From Patescibacteria group bacterium (GTDB lineage: Bacteria > Patescibacteriota > JACMRA01): 18,131 bases of DNA. Both the position numbers and the translations under genes were made by a program. Location: NCBI GenBank assembly GCA_029935375.1, contig JAOZKL010000005.1:1-18131 (forward strand). Reading direction: 5' to 3'. Shown in pieces: positions 7,420 to 15,070 of the stretch (positions are counted from its first letter, which is position 1; every line of letters begins with the position of its first letter). Below the pieces are notes generated by a model, which worked only from the letters and a program-made list of their open reading frames with translations, had not been told where the DNA came from and did not search any database.

Positions 7420-8139
7420 AACATTTTGATACTGTACGAAAAAATTATTTTTGTCAAGATTTGTTTTATTGATCCATGTCATTATGTTTCCATATTGCCA
7501 TTTGCTGAAGACGGGTCCGTAGTTTTTTCCTTTAAAATCAAACATCTTTTTCTTTGCCTCTTTTTCTCCGGTTATCATGATTTGTTTTAGTCCAGTGTCT
7601 GATTTTATTTTATACAACAATCCTCCGAATCCATCATCTTCAGGATTTTTTAGCTCTAAAATCTTTGTATCTTTGACGTCTATAGCCTCATTGTATCCCT
7701 TTGTCAGATATGCATTCATCTTTTTGTATTTATCTGCTTCATTTTTTTTGATACGAAGTGTGTAGCTTTGCTTAACCTTCTCTTTCTCTATTTCAGAGTA
7801 CTCTATATTGACTGTGTTTATATGCTCCTGGCCTTCTGGACTATCTTCATTTGCTTTTGTTTTAAATGTAATTTTACCATTATCAATATCCTCAGATGGT
7901 GTTGTTGTTGCTAACATCAAGAATCGTGTAGGGTTGTTTATGATGATGTTTTCTCCTGCTTTTGTGTCTTGGATTTGTTTTATATAGTAACTAGCTGTCC
8001 TATTGCTCCAGTTTTCATCGCTGAATACACTGCCTACCTCTGCCGTAGCTGAGACACTAGCTGTGTTAACACAAGCAATTAATATTAGAGAGGTTAGTAT
8101 GATTAGTGTTTGTTTGATAATCTTATTAATTGTAGTCAT
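7381..8139 (-). CDS. Exported protein of unknown function whose frame ends inside tRNA-Met
   Basis: A 252-residue exported protein. The N-terminus is a signal sequence: basic NKIIK, hydrophobic core, then LIAC at 20-23, which fits a lipobox. An alternative cleavage site is ASVSA at 27-31, so lipoprotein or free secreted form is open. The rest is Lys/Glu/Asn-rich, with no family I recognise. The open frame has no stop before the tRNA. It runs through the tRNA promoter (codons for NLDKNNFFVQYQNV) and then reads the tRNA from its first base as GEVAQLVRARDS, stopping on the TAA of the anticodon loop. The last 12 residues are thus tRNA sequence and the preceding 14 are promoter sequence. It follows the 375-residue exported gene by 29 bases on the same strand. 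Confidence 0.7.
   Translation of the reverse strand: MTTINKIIKQTLIILTSLILIACVNTASVSATAEVGSVFSDENWSNRTASYYIKQIQDTKAGENIIINNPTRFLMLATTTPSEDIDNGKITFKTKANEDSPEGQEHINTVNIEYSEIEKEKVKQSYTLRIKKNEADKYKKMNAYLTKGYNEAIDVKDTKILELKNPEDDGFGGLLYKIKSDTGLKQIMITGEKEAKKKMFDFKGKNYGPVFSKWQYGNIMTWINKTNLDKNNFFVQYQNVGEVAQLVRARDS
7429..7457 (-). promoter_or_regulatory. Promoter of tRNA-Met, inside the upstream coding frame
   Basis: Consensus TTGACA (7457-7452), 17-base spacer, CAGTAT (7434-7429), then 9 bases to the tRNA 5' end at 7419. The whole element is in frame with the 252-residue exported protein. Confidence 0.6.
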
Positions 8140-8147
8140 TATAATGA

Positions 8148-8176
8148 TGGTTATATTATTTTTGTATTTTAGTCAA
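8148..8176 (-). promoter_or_regulatory. Promoter of the 252-residue exported-protein gene
   Basis: TTGACT (8176-8171) overlaps the end of the preceding gene (codons CTT GAC TAA). The -10 box is either TAACCA at a 17-base spacer (8153-8148, 8 bases from the ATG) or the better TATAAC at a 15-base spacer (8155-8150, 10 bases from the ATG). Confidence 0.5.
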
Positions 8177-9296
8177 GTTTTAATCTGAATTTACTTGTGC
8201 AAGTTTTGTTTTTACATTCTTTATTCTTCAGCAATAGTGTTCCGTAGAAGGGGTTGACTTCTATTTCAGTCAGTTTTTTAAGGTCGATATCCAACTCTAT
8301 TGAGTAGCCATTGTATGGATGGACAAATTCGATTTTTGATATCTCATCAGGATACAGGTATATTATCGGTGAGTAGTTTTTTGCTTCGAGTGTTATTTGA
8401 TTTAGTTCCGGGCTCTTGTCCCCGTTGTTAACATATTTATAAAATTGAGTATCTTTCAGCAGCAGAGTCCTTTTTTTGTTTTCTGCAGTATAGATATCTA
8501 TCATATAGTCCGATGTCTCCAATCTACTCTTCTCTCTAAAGTCGTAGTCCTGTTCGTTAATCCTGAGTATAAAACCATCTGGTATTATTAGATTTTGTGT
8601 TATTCTCGGTTTTTGATTGTTGACAAATCTCTCTTGAAAGTCAAAGGTGTTTGTACGAGACAGATATAGAGAGTCGCCGTCTTTCTCGAATTCTACATCG
8701 TCTTGGAAGGTTTCGATAATATCGTCGCAGTATTCCCTGTTGCATTCACTTTTTAATGATATCTTTTTCTTTGTTGTGTCTAGGAAATTCAAAAACAAGC
8801 TAGTTGCCTTTGGCTTGTTCAGCAGGTAGTTGGTGTTTATGTAATCGAGGTTCGGAGTTGCGACTATTTTTTGTTCGTCTTGAAAAATATAAAAATTGCC
8901 ATTTCCAATCTCTTCATCTTTGCCTAATGGTCCGATCTCTTCTTCTAGCTCTTTTATATCTTCTATTTCAATCTCTTCGCTTGTTAAGATTTCCCCAATC
9001 GTCATTACTTTTGTTGCTGTGGACACTTTTATATTACTAGAATTAAAAATGGCGGTATATGATCTTCCAACTGCATATCCACTATTGATAAAATCCTCTA
9101 TATTAAGATAGTAGTTCGTAGAGTTGTTTGTATATTGTACTGTGTATTCTTTCCCGTCTTTTTCGTGTGATACTGCCAAAATTCTGTACTTATTTAGGAT
9201 TGGATACATCATACTCCCTGCTAGTATGGAAATTGCAAGTATTGGTAGTAGTAGGAACTTGTTTGTGAACATTTTTATCTTTTCTTGTTTAGTCAT
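8169..9296 (-). CDS. Signal-anchored extracytoplasmic protein, function unknown
   Basis: A 375-residue protein with a short basic N-terminus, one hydrophobic helix (about 13-31, FLLLPILAISILAGSMMYPI) and a long soluble domain, predicted outside the membrane. The domain is rich in beta-prone segments and acidic stretches (EEIEIEDIKELEEEIGPL). Four cysteines form two CX4C pairs, CNREYC and CKNKTC, suggesting disulfides. I recognise no family. It lies between the GT-C-like gene (19 bases upstream) and the 252-residue exported gene on the same strand. Its ATG context (TTATAATGACTA) is identical to that of the downstream exported gene. No Shine-Dalgarno sequence is present. A TAGAAT 9 bases before the ATG could be a -10 box, but its -35 is poor. 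Confidence 0.75.
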   Translation of the reverse strand: MTKQEKIKMFTNKFLLLPILAISILAGSMMYPILNKYRILAVSHEKDGKEYTVQYTNNSTNYYLNIEDFINSGYAVGRSYTAIFNSSNIKVSTATKVMTIGEILTSEEIEIEDIKELEEEIGPLGKDEEIGNGNFYIFQDEQKIVATPNLDYINTNYLLNKPKATSLFLNFLDTTKKKISLKSECNREYCDDIIETFQDDVEFEKDGDSLYLSRTNTFDFQERFVNNQKPRITQNLIIPDGFILRINEQDYDFREKSRLETSDYMIDIYTAENKKRTLLLKDTQFYKYVNNGDKSPELNQITLEAKNYSPIIYLYPDEISKIEFVHPYNGYSIELDIDLKKLTEIEVNPFYGTLLLKNKECKNKTCTSKFRLKLD

Positions 9297-9315
9297 TATA
9301 AATTTATTCTAGTTA

Positions 9316-11376
9316 TTATTTTTTACACTTCGTCAGTATGTACAATCTATCACCGTTATTACTGTATTTTATTGTATCCTCTTGTGGTATAAAAGAGTGG
9401 TCGAATTCTTGTATTTCCTTCTTCGAATTTAGATCATCTCCCAAGAAGTACCAAAGGTTATCTATTCCGCTGAGTCGCTTCTTTGGATCAAGTTTCCACT
9501 GGTATAGCCTGGATGTATATATGAACAACATATGTGTGTATTCGTTGTTTTCTTCATCTTCTCCACAATAAAATTCTCTATTTTCTACAAAATCATATAG
9601 CTTATTCCTTTCTTCGGGGTACATGTATGTGCCAGCCCCAGGTGAGTTTATGACTGATTGGGCGAGCATCTTTGTCATTGGCTCTGTCAATATATATACA
9701 TTTTTTGTATCAATATTATTATCCTCGATGATTTCTTTTGCTTCTAACACTGTTTTTAACTCCCCTTTTGTCCAAACCTGGAAGTTGTAGTATTGATATA
9801 TATAATTGGATGATTGCATAACAATATATAACATGCTACTGCTAGCAACTATTGAGATTGCAATGATTTTGACTAGTTTTTTGGTTTTGATACTGTCTAT
9901 ACTCAACACTATCATGATAGCAGCCAGTGCTGGCAATAGCGAGGCTATTCTACGTCCAAACGGTATCGGCAATAGAAAGAGTGCGAAAGACAGTGCTGTT
10001 GGGATTTTTATCCAGATATACTTGTTATCTATGAAAAAGGTGAAAAAAAGTATAGTAACTGTTAACACTGCAAATAGTATTGGGGACATGGCAGTAGTTC
10101 CAAACCAGAGAGTTGCCCATATTGTCCTACTAGACGATGAATTGGTTGCGTCACTATCGAACCCAAGAAATGAGGCTATATTTGTAAAGAATTGACTGAA
10201 TTCGAGTTTGAATATAAAGACATTTAATATAGCGAAGGCTGCAAATAGTGATATTAGTAAGTTGGTTATTGTTAATGATTTTCTTTTGAACAATACCTTC
10301 GGCCATTGTTGTTGTGTCATTATGAGAGGTATTATGACTAGCAACATAAGAACTGCAGACATAAAATGAAACAGGGTTAGTATCGCAAACAGAGCTATTG
10401 TTGTTTTGTATTTCTGTTTCTTTATCAGCAGAATTACTATCGGCAGAAAAATGAATAATACTTGGCTTGGTACAATTGCGAATCTGTTGAAGCTCAGATT
10501 TGGCGCGTTAGGAATTAACACCAACAAAGACCCCACTGCAGCAATAATTTCTCCAGATTTTTTGGTAATATATTGTATGAATCGTTTGAAGATAAAATAG
10601 AATAGGAAAAGAATTGGCAGCTGTAGGAAAGATTGAAACTCGAAGAGGTATTCGGCTTTGAAAAATGCTCTGGCTACGCCGAACATAGTATGGAATATGT
10701 TAGTATATGCAGATAATTGTATACTATCTGTTAGTTGCGATGGAAATAGTGCAAAATCCCCATCGTTTAGTCGATTCACAACAGTGTTATGGTTGAACAG
10801 GTCAGTCATTTGAGTCCCTGCTGGTGCCCAACTGTTAAAGAAGTATGAATAGTAAATCGTTATAGCAGATAAAAGAACTGCATCTATTGCTAATGATTTC
10901 CATTTTATTGTCACTTTTTTACCCTTATTGTCTGGCGAGTGATCTATTCTTTCAGTAGGTTTGGTTATTCCAATAGTGGCCTGTATAACCGTTATTATTG
11001 TAGATATAGATACTAACAGTATGCTGATATCGAACTTTATTGTTATATAGTTGATAAAATATAGTGCAAAAACCCCAGCTGATCCAAACAGCCATTTGAT
11101 CATCTCGTTCTCTAGCAGCCCAAGGTTCGGTAGTTTTAGTCTTAGTGGTGTCTTTATGGCTTCAAATAGTGTAATTGGAAATAGTATAAAAAATATTATA
11201 CCTATTAGTACAGATATGTCCGAATAACTATTGTTGTTATATAAAATAATTCCAATAAACCCGGCTATAGTCAAGACTGCTGGTTTTGACACTCTTGATA
11301 TAATAGATCTGTGACTATTGATCCATGTGGTTATTTTTTTGAAATAACTCGTCCTTGTCTGCATTTTTTCTGGCAT
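9316..11376 (-). CDS. Large polytopic membrane protein, GT-C glycosyltransferase-like
   Basis: About 686 residues with roughly 12-14 hydrophobic helices over the first 530 and a soluble C-terminal domain of about 150. A loop after the early helices carries NSWAPAGTQMTDLFNHN, resembling the acidic/His first-loop motif of GT-C enzymes, which move sugars from lipid carriers to acceptors outside the membrane. The family call is an inference from fold-type features; a YfhO-like or other polytopic protein is possible. An open frame extends to a TTG at 11397, but that codon directly abuts a predicted -10 box, so I start at the ATG at 11376 (MPEKMQ). It sits 39 bases after the CPBP protease gene. Confidence 0.72.
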   Translation of the reverse strand: MPEKMQTRTSYFKKITTWINSHRSIISRVSKPAVLTIAGFIGIILYNNNSYSDISVLIGIIFFILFPITLFEAIKTPLRLKLPNLGLLENEMIKWLFGSAGVFALYFINYITIKFDISILLVSISTIITVIQATIGITKPTERIDHSPDNKGKKVTIKWKSLAIDAVLLSAITIYYSYFFNSWAPAGTQMTDLFNHNTVVNRLNDGDFALFPSQLTDSIQLSAYTNIFHTMFGVARAFFKAEYLFEFQSFLQLPILFLFYFIFKRFIQYITKKSGEIIAAVGSLLVLIPNAPNLSFNRFAIVPSQVLFIFLPIVILLIKKQKYKTTIALFAILTLFHFMSAVLMLLVIIPLIMTQQQWPKVLFKRKSLTITNLLISLFAAFAILNVFIFKLEFSQFFTNIASFLGFDSDATNSSSSRTIWATLWFGTTAMSPILFAVLTVTILFFTFFIDNKYIWIKIPTALSFALFLLPIPFGRRIASLLPALAAIMIVLSIDSIKTKKLVKIIAISIVASSSMLYIVMQSSNYIYQYYNFQVWTKGELKTVLEAKEIIEDNNIDTKNVYILTEPMTKMLAQSVINSPGAGTYMYPEERNKLYDFVENREFYCGEDEENNEYTHMLFIYTSRLYQWKLDPKKRLSGIDNLWYFLGDDLNSKKEIQEFDHSFIPQEDTIKYSNNGDRLYILTKCKK

Positions 11377-11397
11377 TTTTCTGTATTTAGTATACAA

Positions 11398-11426
11398 TAG
11401 ATACCATACAAAATACTAGTTGTCAA
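11398..11426 (-). promoter_or_regulatory. Possible promoter of the GT-C-like gene
   Basis: Consensus TTGACA (11426-11421) is embedded in the last codons of the CPBP gene (TTT GAC AAC TAG). The -10 at 17 bases is TATCTA (11403-11398), a weak match; TATACT at 11396-11391 is better but 24 bases away. Confidence 0.4.
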
Positions 11427-12369
11427 ATTTCATATTTTTTACTTTCATGCTTTCAATAATGTTAAATATGTTTATTGCCATGTTAAATAAAAAAACAACT
11501 ACTATAAATAGTCCAAGGTATGCAAGTATGTTTTGATCTTGTACTGTTCCCATGCCTTCTTTAATATCTTCTCCGTTTATCACTGATTCGCGGATTTGAT
11601 CCGAAAGAGTGCTATATGTCCAAAAAATTATAAATGGTATCAAGTTGTTTAGTGAGTGTATCATAACTCCATACCAGAAGCCGAACTTTGCTCTAATATA
11701 TCCAATTCCAACCCCTGCGATTGTCTGAGGGATCGCCAGTAAAAGCAGTAACCACCAAATACTAGATAAGTCCGTATTGTTGAATATATGAACAGCTCCG
11801 AATAATATTGCAGAAGTGTAGAATACGGTGCTAAAGTATCTTGTTATCCATTTTTTATATTTTTTTATATTGTTTTTATTAAATATTACGAAAAAAGCTA
11901 TTAGGAAAAATACTATTCTCAGCAAAGTTGTTATTATATAATATTGTGCAGTGCTAATTTGATTGAACAAATCTCCAATTATATTTTTTACTCCGTTATC
12001 CATTATAATTGACAATGCAAATTCTAACACGAACAGAACCCCAAAAGACAGTGACGCACTTAACACCCATCTATTGGCTCCAAGCCATCCACGGAATGTA
12101 AACTCTTCTAATATTGGAGCAATTATAACAGCAGCAAAGAAAAATTTCCAAATATTTTGACTGGCTAATAGCTCTACTTGGTTTTGTCCTGAGTATCCAG
12201 AGTTTTTTAATACAGCGCTTATAATGAAAGATGCTATAACTACAAATAGTAGATAGAGACACCATACCCTGACACTGTACCAAAGTTTTTTCGATACAGG
12301 TATTGACTTTGATTTGTTGTTATATTTGGGTGATTTTATAAAGTTCCAGATATCTATAAGTAATGGCAT
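11416..12369 (-). CDS. CPBP-family intramembrane metalloprotease (CAAX protease/ABI type)
   Basis: A 317-residue membrane protein with about eight hydrophobic helices. The three CPBP motifs are in order: EEFTFRG (Glu88-Glu89 and Arg93), FGAVH (His194) and HSLNN (His238, Asn241/242). In this family, the Glu pair and the histidines form the active site of Rce1-type glutamyl/metalloproteases. Bacterial members process membrane peptides or protect against self-made bacteriocins, but the substrate here is unknown. It is the first gene of the minus-strand envelope run, followed by the GT-C-like protein. The promoter lies in the divergent gap with the Ca2+/Na+ exchanger. Confidence 0.88.
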   Translation of the reverse strand: MPLLIDIWNFIKSPKYNNKSKSIPVSKKLWYSVRVWCLYLLFVVIASFIISAVLKNSGYSGQNQVELLASQNIWKFFFAAVIIAPILEEFTFRGWLGANRWVLSASLSFGVLFVLEFALSIIMDNGVKNIIGDLFNQISTAQYYIITTLLRIVFFLIAFFVIFNKNNIKKYKKWITRYFSTVFYTSAILFGAVHIFNNTDLSSIWWLLLLLAIPQTIAGVGIGYIRAKFGFWYGVMIHSLNNLIPFIIFWTYSTLSDQIRESVINGEDIKEGMGTVQDQNILAYLGLFIVVVFLFNMAINIFNIIESMKVKNMKFDN

Positions 12370-12377
12370 AAAACTTG

Positions 12378-12406
12378 TTGACTATATTTGCTATATAATG
12401 TATAAT
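12378..12406 (+). promoter_or_regulatory. Promoter of the cation exchanger gene
   Basis: TTGACT (12378-12383), 17-base spacer, perfect TATAAT (12401-12406). The leader would be about 22 bases to the ATG at 12435. A second set, TTGTCA (12406-12411) with TATAAA at 17 bases (12429-12434), abuts the ATG and is less likely to be used for this start. Confidence 0.65.
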
Positions 12407-12412
12407 TGTCAA
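12384..12412 (-). promoter_or_regulatory. Promoter of the CPBP protease gene
   Basis: TTGACA (12412-12407), 17-base spacer, AAATAT (12389-12384), 14 bases before the ATG at 12369. The -35 box lies in an inverted repeat, TTGTCAAGACAA (12406-12417). Confidence 0.5.
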
Positions 12413-12434
12413 GACAAGATAAAATACATATAAA

Positions 12435-13460
12435 ATGACCATTATTTCATCGATAATTTTTTTGATACTAGGATTCACTTTGCTAATAAAAGGCGCAGAT
12501 ATGCTTGTAGACGGTGGTTCTGCAATAGCAAAAAAGTTTAATATACCAAATATTGTAATAGGGTTGACTATTGTATCATTTGGTACATCTACGCCAGAAT
12601 TGCTAGTTTCTATAAAATCAGCTTTAGCAGGCAGTACAGATCTCGCAATGGGTAATGTAATAGGTTCGTGTATTTCCAATATTTTACTTATTCTTGGTAT
12701 TTCTGCTGTAATATATCCTATTAAAATTAGTAAAGACAGTGTTTGGAAGGAAATTCCATTTACTTTTATATTAGTTTTATTAATGTTAATGTTTGGATTG
12801 TTTAATATGATAACAGCAGGCACACTTGGATCTATAAATCTATTTTCATTAGATCAGGTTGGTGTTTTGGGAAGATCTTTAGGATTAGTGCTCATTCTTC
12901 TCTTTTCTGGCTTCATGTTTTATACATATAACATCGCAAAGAAAGGGCAGAAACAAAAACAAAAGGAGATTATACAAGATAAAGAAACAAAGCCAAGGAA
13001 GATGATTGTTTCTATTGTTATGGTTCTAATTGGTTTAGCAGGGCTTGCCTTTGGTTCAGACATGGCTGTTAATAACGCTACCAATATCGCTCAAGTATTT
13101 GGTATGACAGAAGGTCTTATAGGTTTGACTGTTGTTGCCTTGGGAACTAGTCTTCCAGAATTAGCAGCCAGTGCAGTTGCTGCATACAAGAAAAACAGTG
13201 ATATTGCTATTGGCAATGTAATGGGTTCAAATTTGTTTAATATTTTACTAGTCCTTGGTGTTACATTTTTGATTGTGCCAGTGGCAATAAGCGGTGTTAA
13301 TGTTGCTGATATGTTAATGTTGCTAGGAGCCGTTGGTGGACTGTTTGGATTAACGTTTCTGTTTAAAAAGAATAGGATTGGTCGTGTGGAAGGTTTTATG
13401 ATGATTTCAGCTTACTTTGTATATACCGCATTTTTGATTTGGAGAGATTTGTCTATGTAG
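12435..13460 (+). CDS. Ca2+/Na+ (or K+) exchanger, CaCA superfamily, YrbG-like
   Basis: A 341-residue inner-membrane antiporter that expels Ca2+ in exchange for a monovalent cation. Two inverted alpha-repeats carry the ion-binding signature: SFGTSTPELLVS then GNVIGS (about 48-78), and ALGTSLPELAAS then GNVMGS (about 235-265). Both key glutamates (Glu55, Glu242) are present. About ten hydrophobic helices are split by a basic cytoplasmic loop (KKGQKQKQKEIIQDKETKPRK, about 169-189). This matches the YrbG length, with no regulatory domain. It is alone on the plus strand between two minus-strand blocks. Confidence 0.94.
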   Translation: MTIISSIIFLILGFTLLIKGADMLVDGGSAIAKKFNIPNIVIGLTIVSFGTSTPELLVSIKSALAGSTDLAMGNVIGSCISNILLILGISAVIYPIKISKDSVWKEIPFTFILVLLMLMFGLFNMITAGTLGSINLFSLDQVGVLGRSLGLVLILLFSGFMFYTYNIAKKGQKQKQKEIIQDKETKPRKMIVSIVMVLIGLAGLAFGSDMAVNNATNIAQVFGMTEGLIGLTVVALGTSLPELAASAVAAYKKNSDIAIGNVMGSNLFNILLVLGVTFLIVPVAISGVNVADMLMLLGAVGGLFGLTFLFKKNRIGRVEGFMMISAYFVYTAFLIWRDLSM

Positions 13461-13503
13461 ACCTATCATTTAGATCTTGTTAAATTAAAGTTGACAGTTT
13501 TTT

Positions 13504-15021
13504 TTATTTACCTTCTTTAAGTTTTCTTAACTTATTTAGGCTGTTATTTTCTGTTTCTTCGCTGTTGTTTATCAGCTTTTTTTGCTCATTTTTCTTTCTC
13601 CAGCTGTCTTGGTCTTTATGAAAAGATTCTTTCGTTTTGGCAAACTTGTTAAAGTCTTTCCTCTTCCTTTTTGATTTTTTATCATCAGGAGTGTTGTTTA
13701 ACCATTCGTTTATTTCTTGCTCTACTTCTACTCTTGATCGTGCATACTTTGCCCTTGAAATTGCCACTGTTTCGTCGAATATTCCAGCCTTTTCGTCAAA
13801 TAATGGGGGTAGGGTGTTTGCAACAAACGGACTTGCGCCTCTACCATCTATACTCATTTTTATAGCCACTTGTGTTTTATCAAGGTTCGTAAGTGTTTGA
13901 GCTGTAATAGCTGGTCCAAATTCTTTCTCAAATTCATCTGCGTCAGTAGCTCCAACTCTAAATAATACCATGCTACCTACATTTCCAAAAACTGCATTTT
14001 TTACTTTCTGATTACCGGTTTCTGTTAGTTGTGCAATATACTGATGGGCCAAGATTAGATTTAACCTGTATTTTCTAGCTTCTGATAGAATTGTTGCAAA
14101 ACTATCTGTTGTAAAGTTTTGGAATTCATCTACATACATATAAAAATCGCTACGATCCTGCTCTGCAATGTCTACTCGCCGCATAGCCGCAAGTTGTAAT
14201 TTTGTCACTAACAAACTACCTAGTAAGTTAGAGTTATTTTCACCAAGCTTCCCTTTGGATAAATTAACTAGGAAAATTTTCTTATTATCCATTATGTCTC
14301 TAAGGTTGATTGTGCTCTCTGTTTGGCCAAGTATATTCCTGATAAGGTTAGTAGATAGAAACTGTCCTATTTTATTCAGAATTGGTGCAATGGCTTCTGT
14401 TCTATATCTTTCATTGAAACTTGTAAACTCTTTTTGCCAAAAATTACGAACCATTGGATCTCCAACTTGTTTAACAATTTTTTCTCTAAAATCAGTGTCT
14501 GTCAACATCCTCACTATACTTAATAGTGTATTTCCAGGGACTTCAAGCAGTGCTAACATTGTATTGTTTACTATGTATTCCATACGAGATGACCACATTC
14601 CCTCCCAAACTCGCTGGAAAATAGCCATTAGTCCAGATGCAACAAGGAAAACATCTTCATCTTCAGCCGCCTCTAATACATTCAGTCCAATTGGATTGTC
14701 TGTATCAGCTGGGTTAAAGTATACTACATCATCCCGTCGTTCAGGGGGTATTCTATCCATTATAAACTCTACAGAATCTCCATGTGGATCTAAGAAACAA
14801 ACTCCATGTCCATTGTTTATATCTTGCAATATCATATTTTCCAATAAAGTGGATTTCCCCATGCCAGTTTTCCCGACTATATAAAAATGTCTTCGCCTAT
14901 CTTCTTGTAATATTCCAAATGGTTTTTGATAGTCTCTTTCTCTAACTTGCCCAAAATAACATATTTCTGGACGAATGTTCATCTCAAATTCTTCTGGAAC
15001 TGTTAGTTGGTTTCGGTACAT
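13504..15021 (-). CDS. VirD4/TraG-like (HerA-type) coupling ATPase without a membrane anchor
   Basis: A 505-residue ATPase of the FtsK/HerA group that in type IV secretion brings DNA or protein to the channel. Seen: Walker A GKTGMGKST (about 50-58), FLDPHGDS (about 76-83), Walker B MYVDEFQ (about 295-301) and a later LAHQY segment. The C-terminal 80 residues are very Lys/Glu/Asn-rich and probably disordered. VirD4 proteins normally start with two membrane helices; here the ATPase begins almost at once, so it must be recruited by a partner. An upstream ATG at 15060 is in frame, but those 13 codons contain TTGACA-N17-GATAAT. I therefore start at the ATG at 15021, 7 bases after the -10 box. It follows the PAP2 gene. 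Confidence 0.85.
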   Translation of the reverse strand: MYRNQLTVPEEFEMNIRPEICYFGQVRERDYQKPFGILQEDRRRHFYIVGKTGMGKSTLLENMILQDINNGHGVCFLDPHGDSVEFIMDRIPPERRDDVVYFNPADTDNPIGLNVLEAAEDEDVFLVASGLMAIFQRVWEGMWSSRMEYIVNNTMLALLEVPGNTLLSIVRMLTDTDFREKIVKQVGDPMVRNFWQKEFTSFNERYRTEAIAPILNKIGQFLSTNLIRNILGQTESTINLRDIMDNKKIFLVNLSKGKLGENNSNLLGSLLVTKLQLAAMRRVDIAEQDRSDFYMYVDEFQNFTTDSFATILSEARKYRLNLILAHQYIAQLTETGNQKVKNAVFGNVGSMVLFRVGATDADEFEKEFGPAITAQTLTNLDKTQVAIKMSIDGRGASPFVANTLPPLFDEKAGIFDETVAISRAKYARSRVEVEQEINEWLNNTPDDKKSKRKRKDFNKFAKTKESFHKDQDSWRKKNEQKKLINNSEETENNSLNKLRKLKEGK

Positions 15022-15028
15022 TGATATC

Positions 15029-15057
15029 ATTATCTCATTTTTTTGTAGTTTTGTCAA
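15029..15057 (-). promoter_or_regulatory. Promoter of the VirD4-like gene, predicted leaderless
   Basis: Consensus TTGACA (15057-15052), 17-base spacer, GATAAT (15034-15029), then 7 bases to the ATG at 15021. This is the best promoter in the window and it decides the start codon. Confidence 0.75.
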
Positions 15058-15070
15058 CAAAAATTATAGT

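Noticed and set aside
9806..10195. A 129-codon plus-strand frame inside the GT-C-like gene
   Set aside because: Antisense to a coherent multi-helix protein, with no independent support.
12320..12823. A 167-codon minus-strand frame across the exchanger start and the CPBP start
   Set aside because: It overlaps the divergent promoters and the first helices of the exchanger; the translation is a mirror of those codons.
13492..13520. TTGACA on the plus strand between the exchanger and VirD4-like gene ends
   Set aside because: It lies between two convergent stops, has no matching -10 box at 16-18 bases, and would only make antisense RNA. A chance hit is likely in this sequence.
14168..14884. A 238-codon open frame antisense to the VirD4-like gene
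   Set aside because: It lies wholly within a gene with strong motifs, its translation is low-complexity Ser/Leu-rich with no family signal, and no promoter or start signal precedes it. It is a shadow frame.
3344..15021. The VirB4/VirD4-like genes as parts of an integrated conjugative element
   Set aside because: The two ATPases are 8 kb apart with housekeeping and envelope genes between. No relaxase, integrase, att-like repeats or change in base composition is seen, so they look like resident chromosomal genes.
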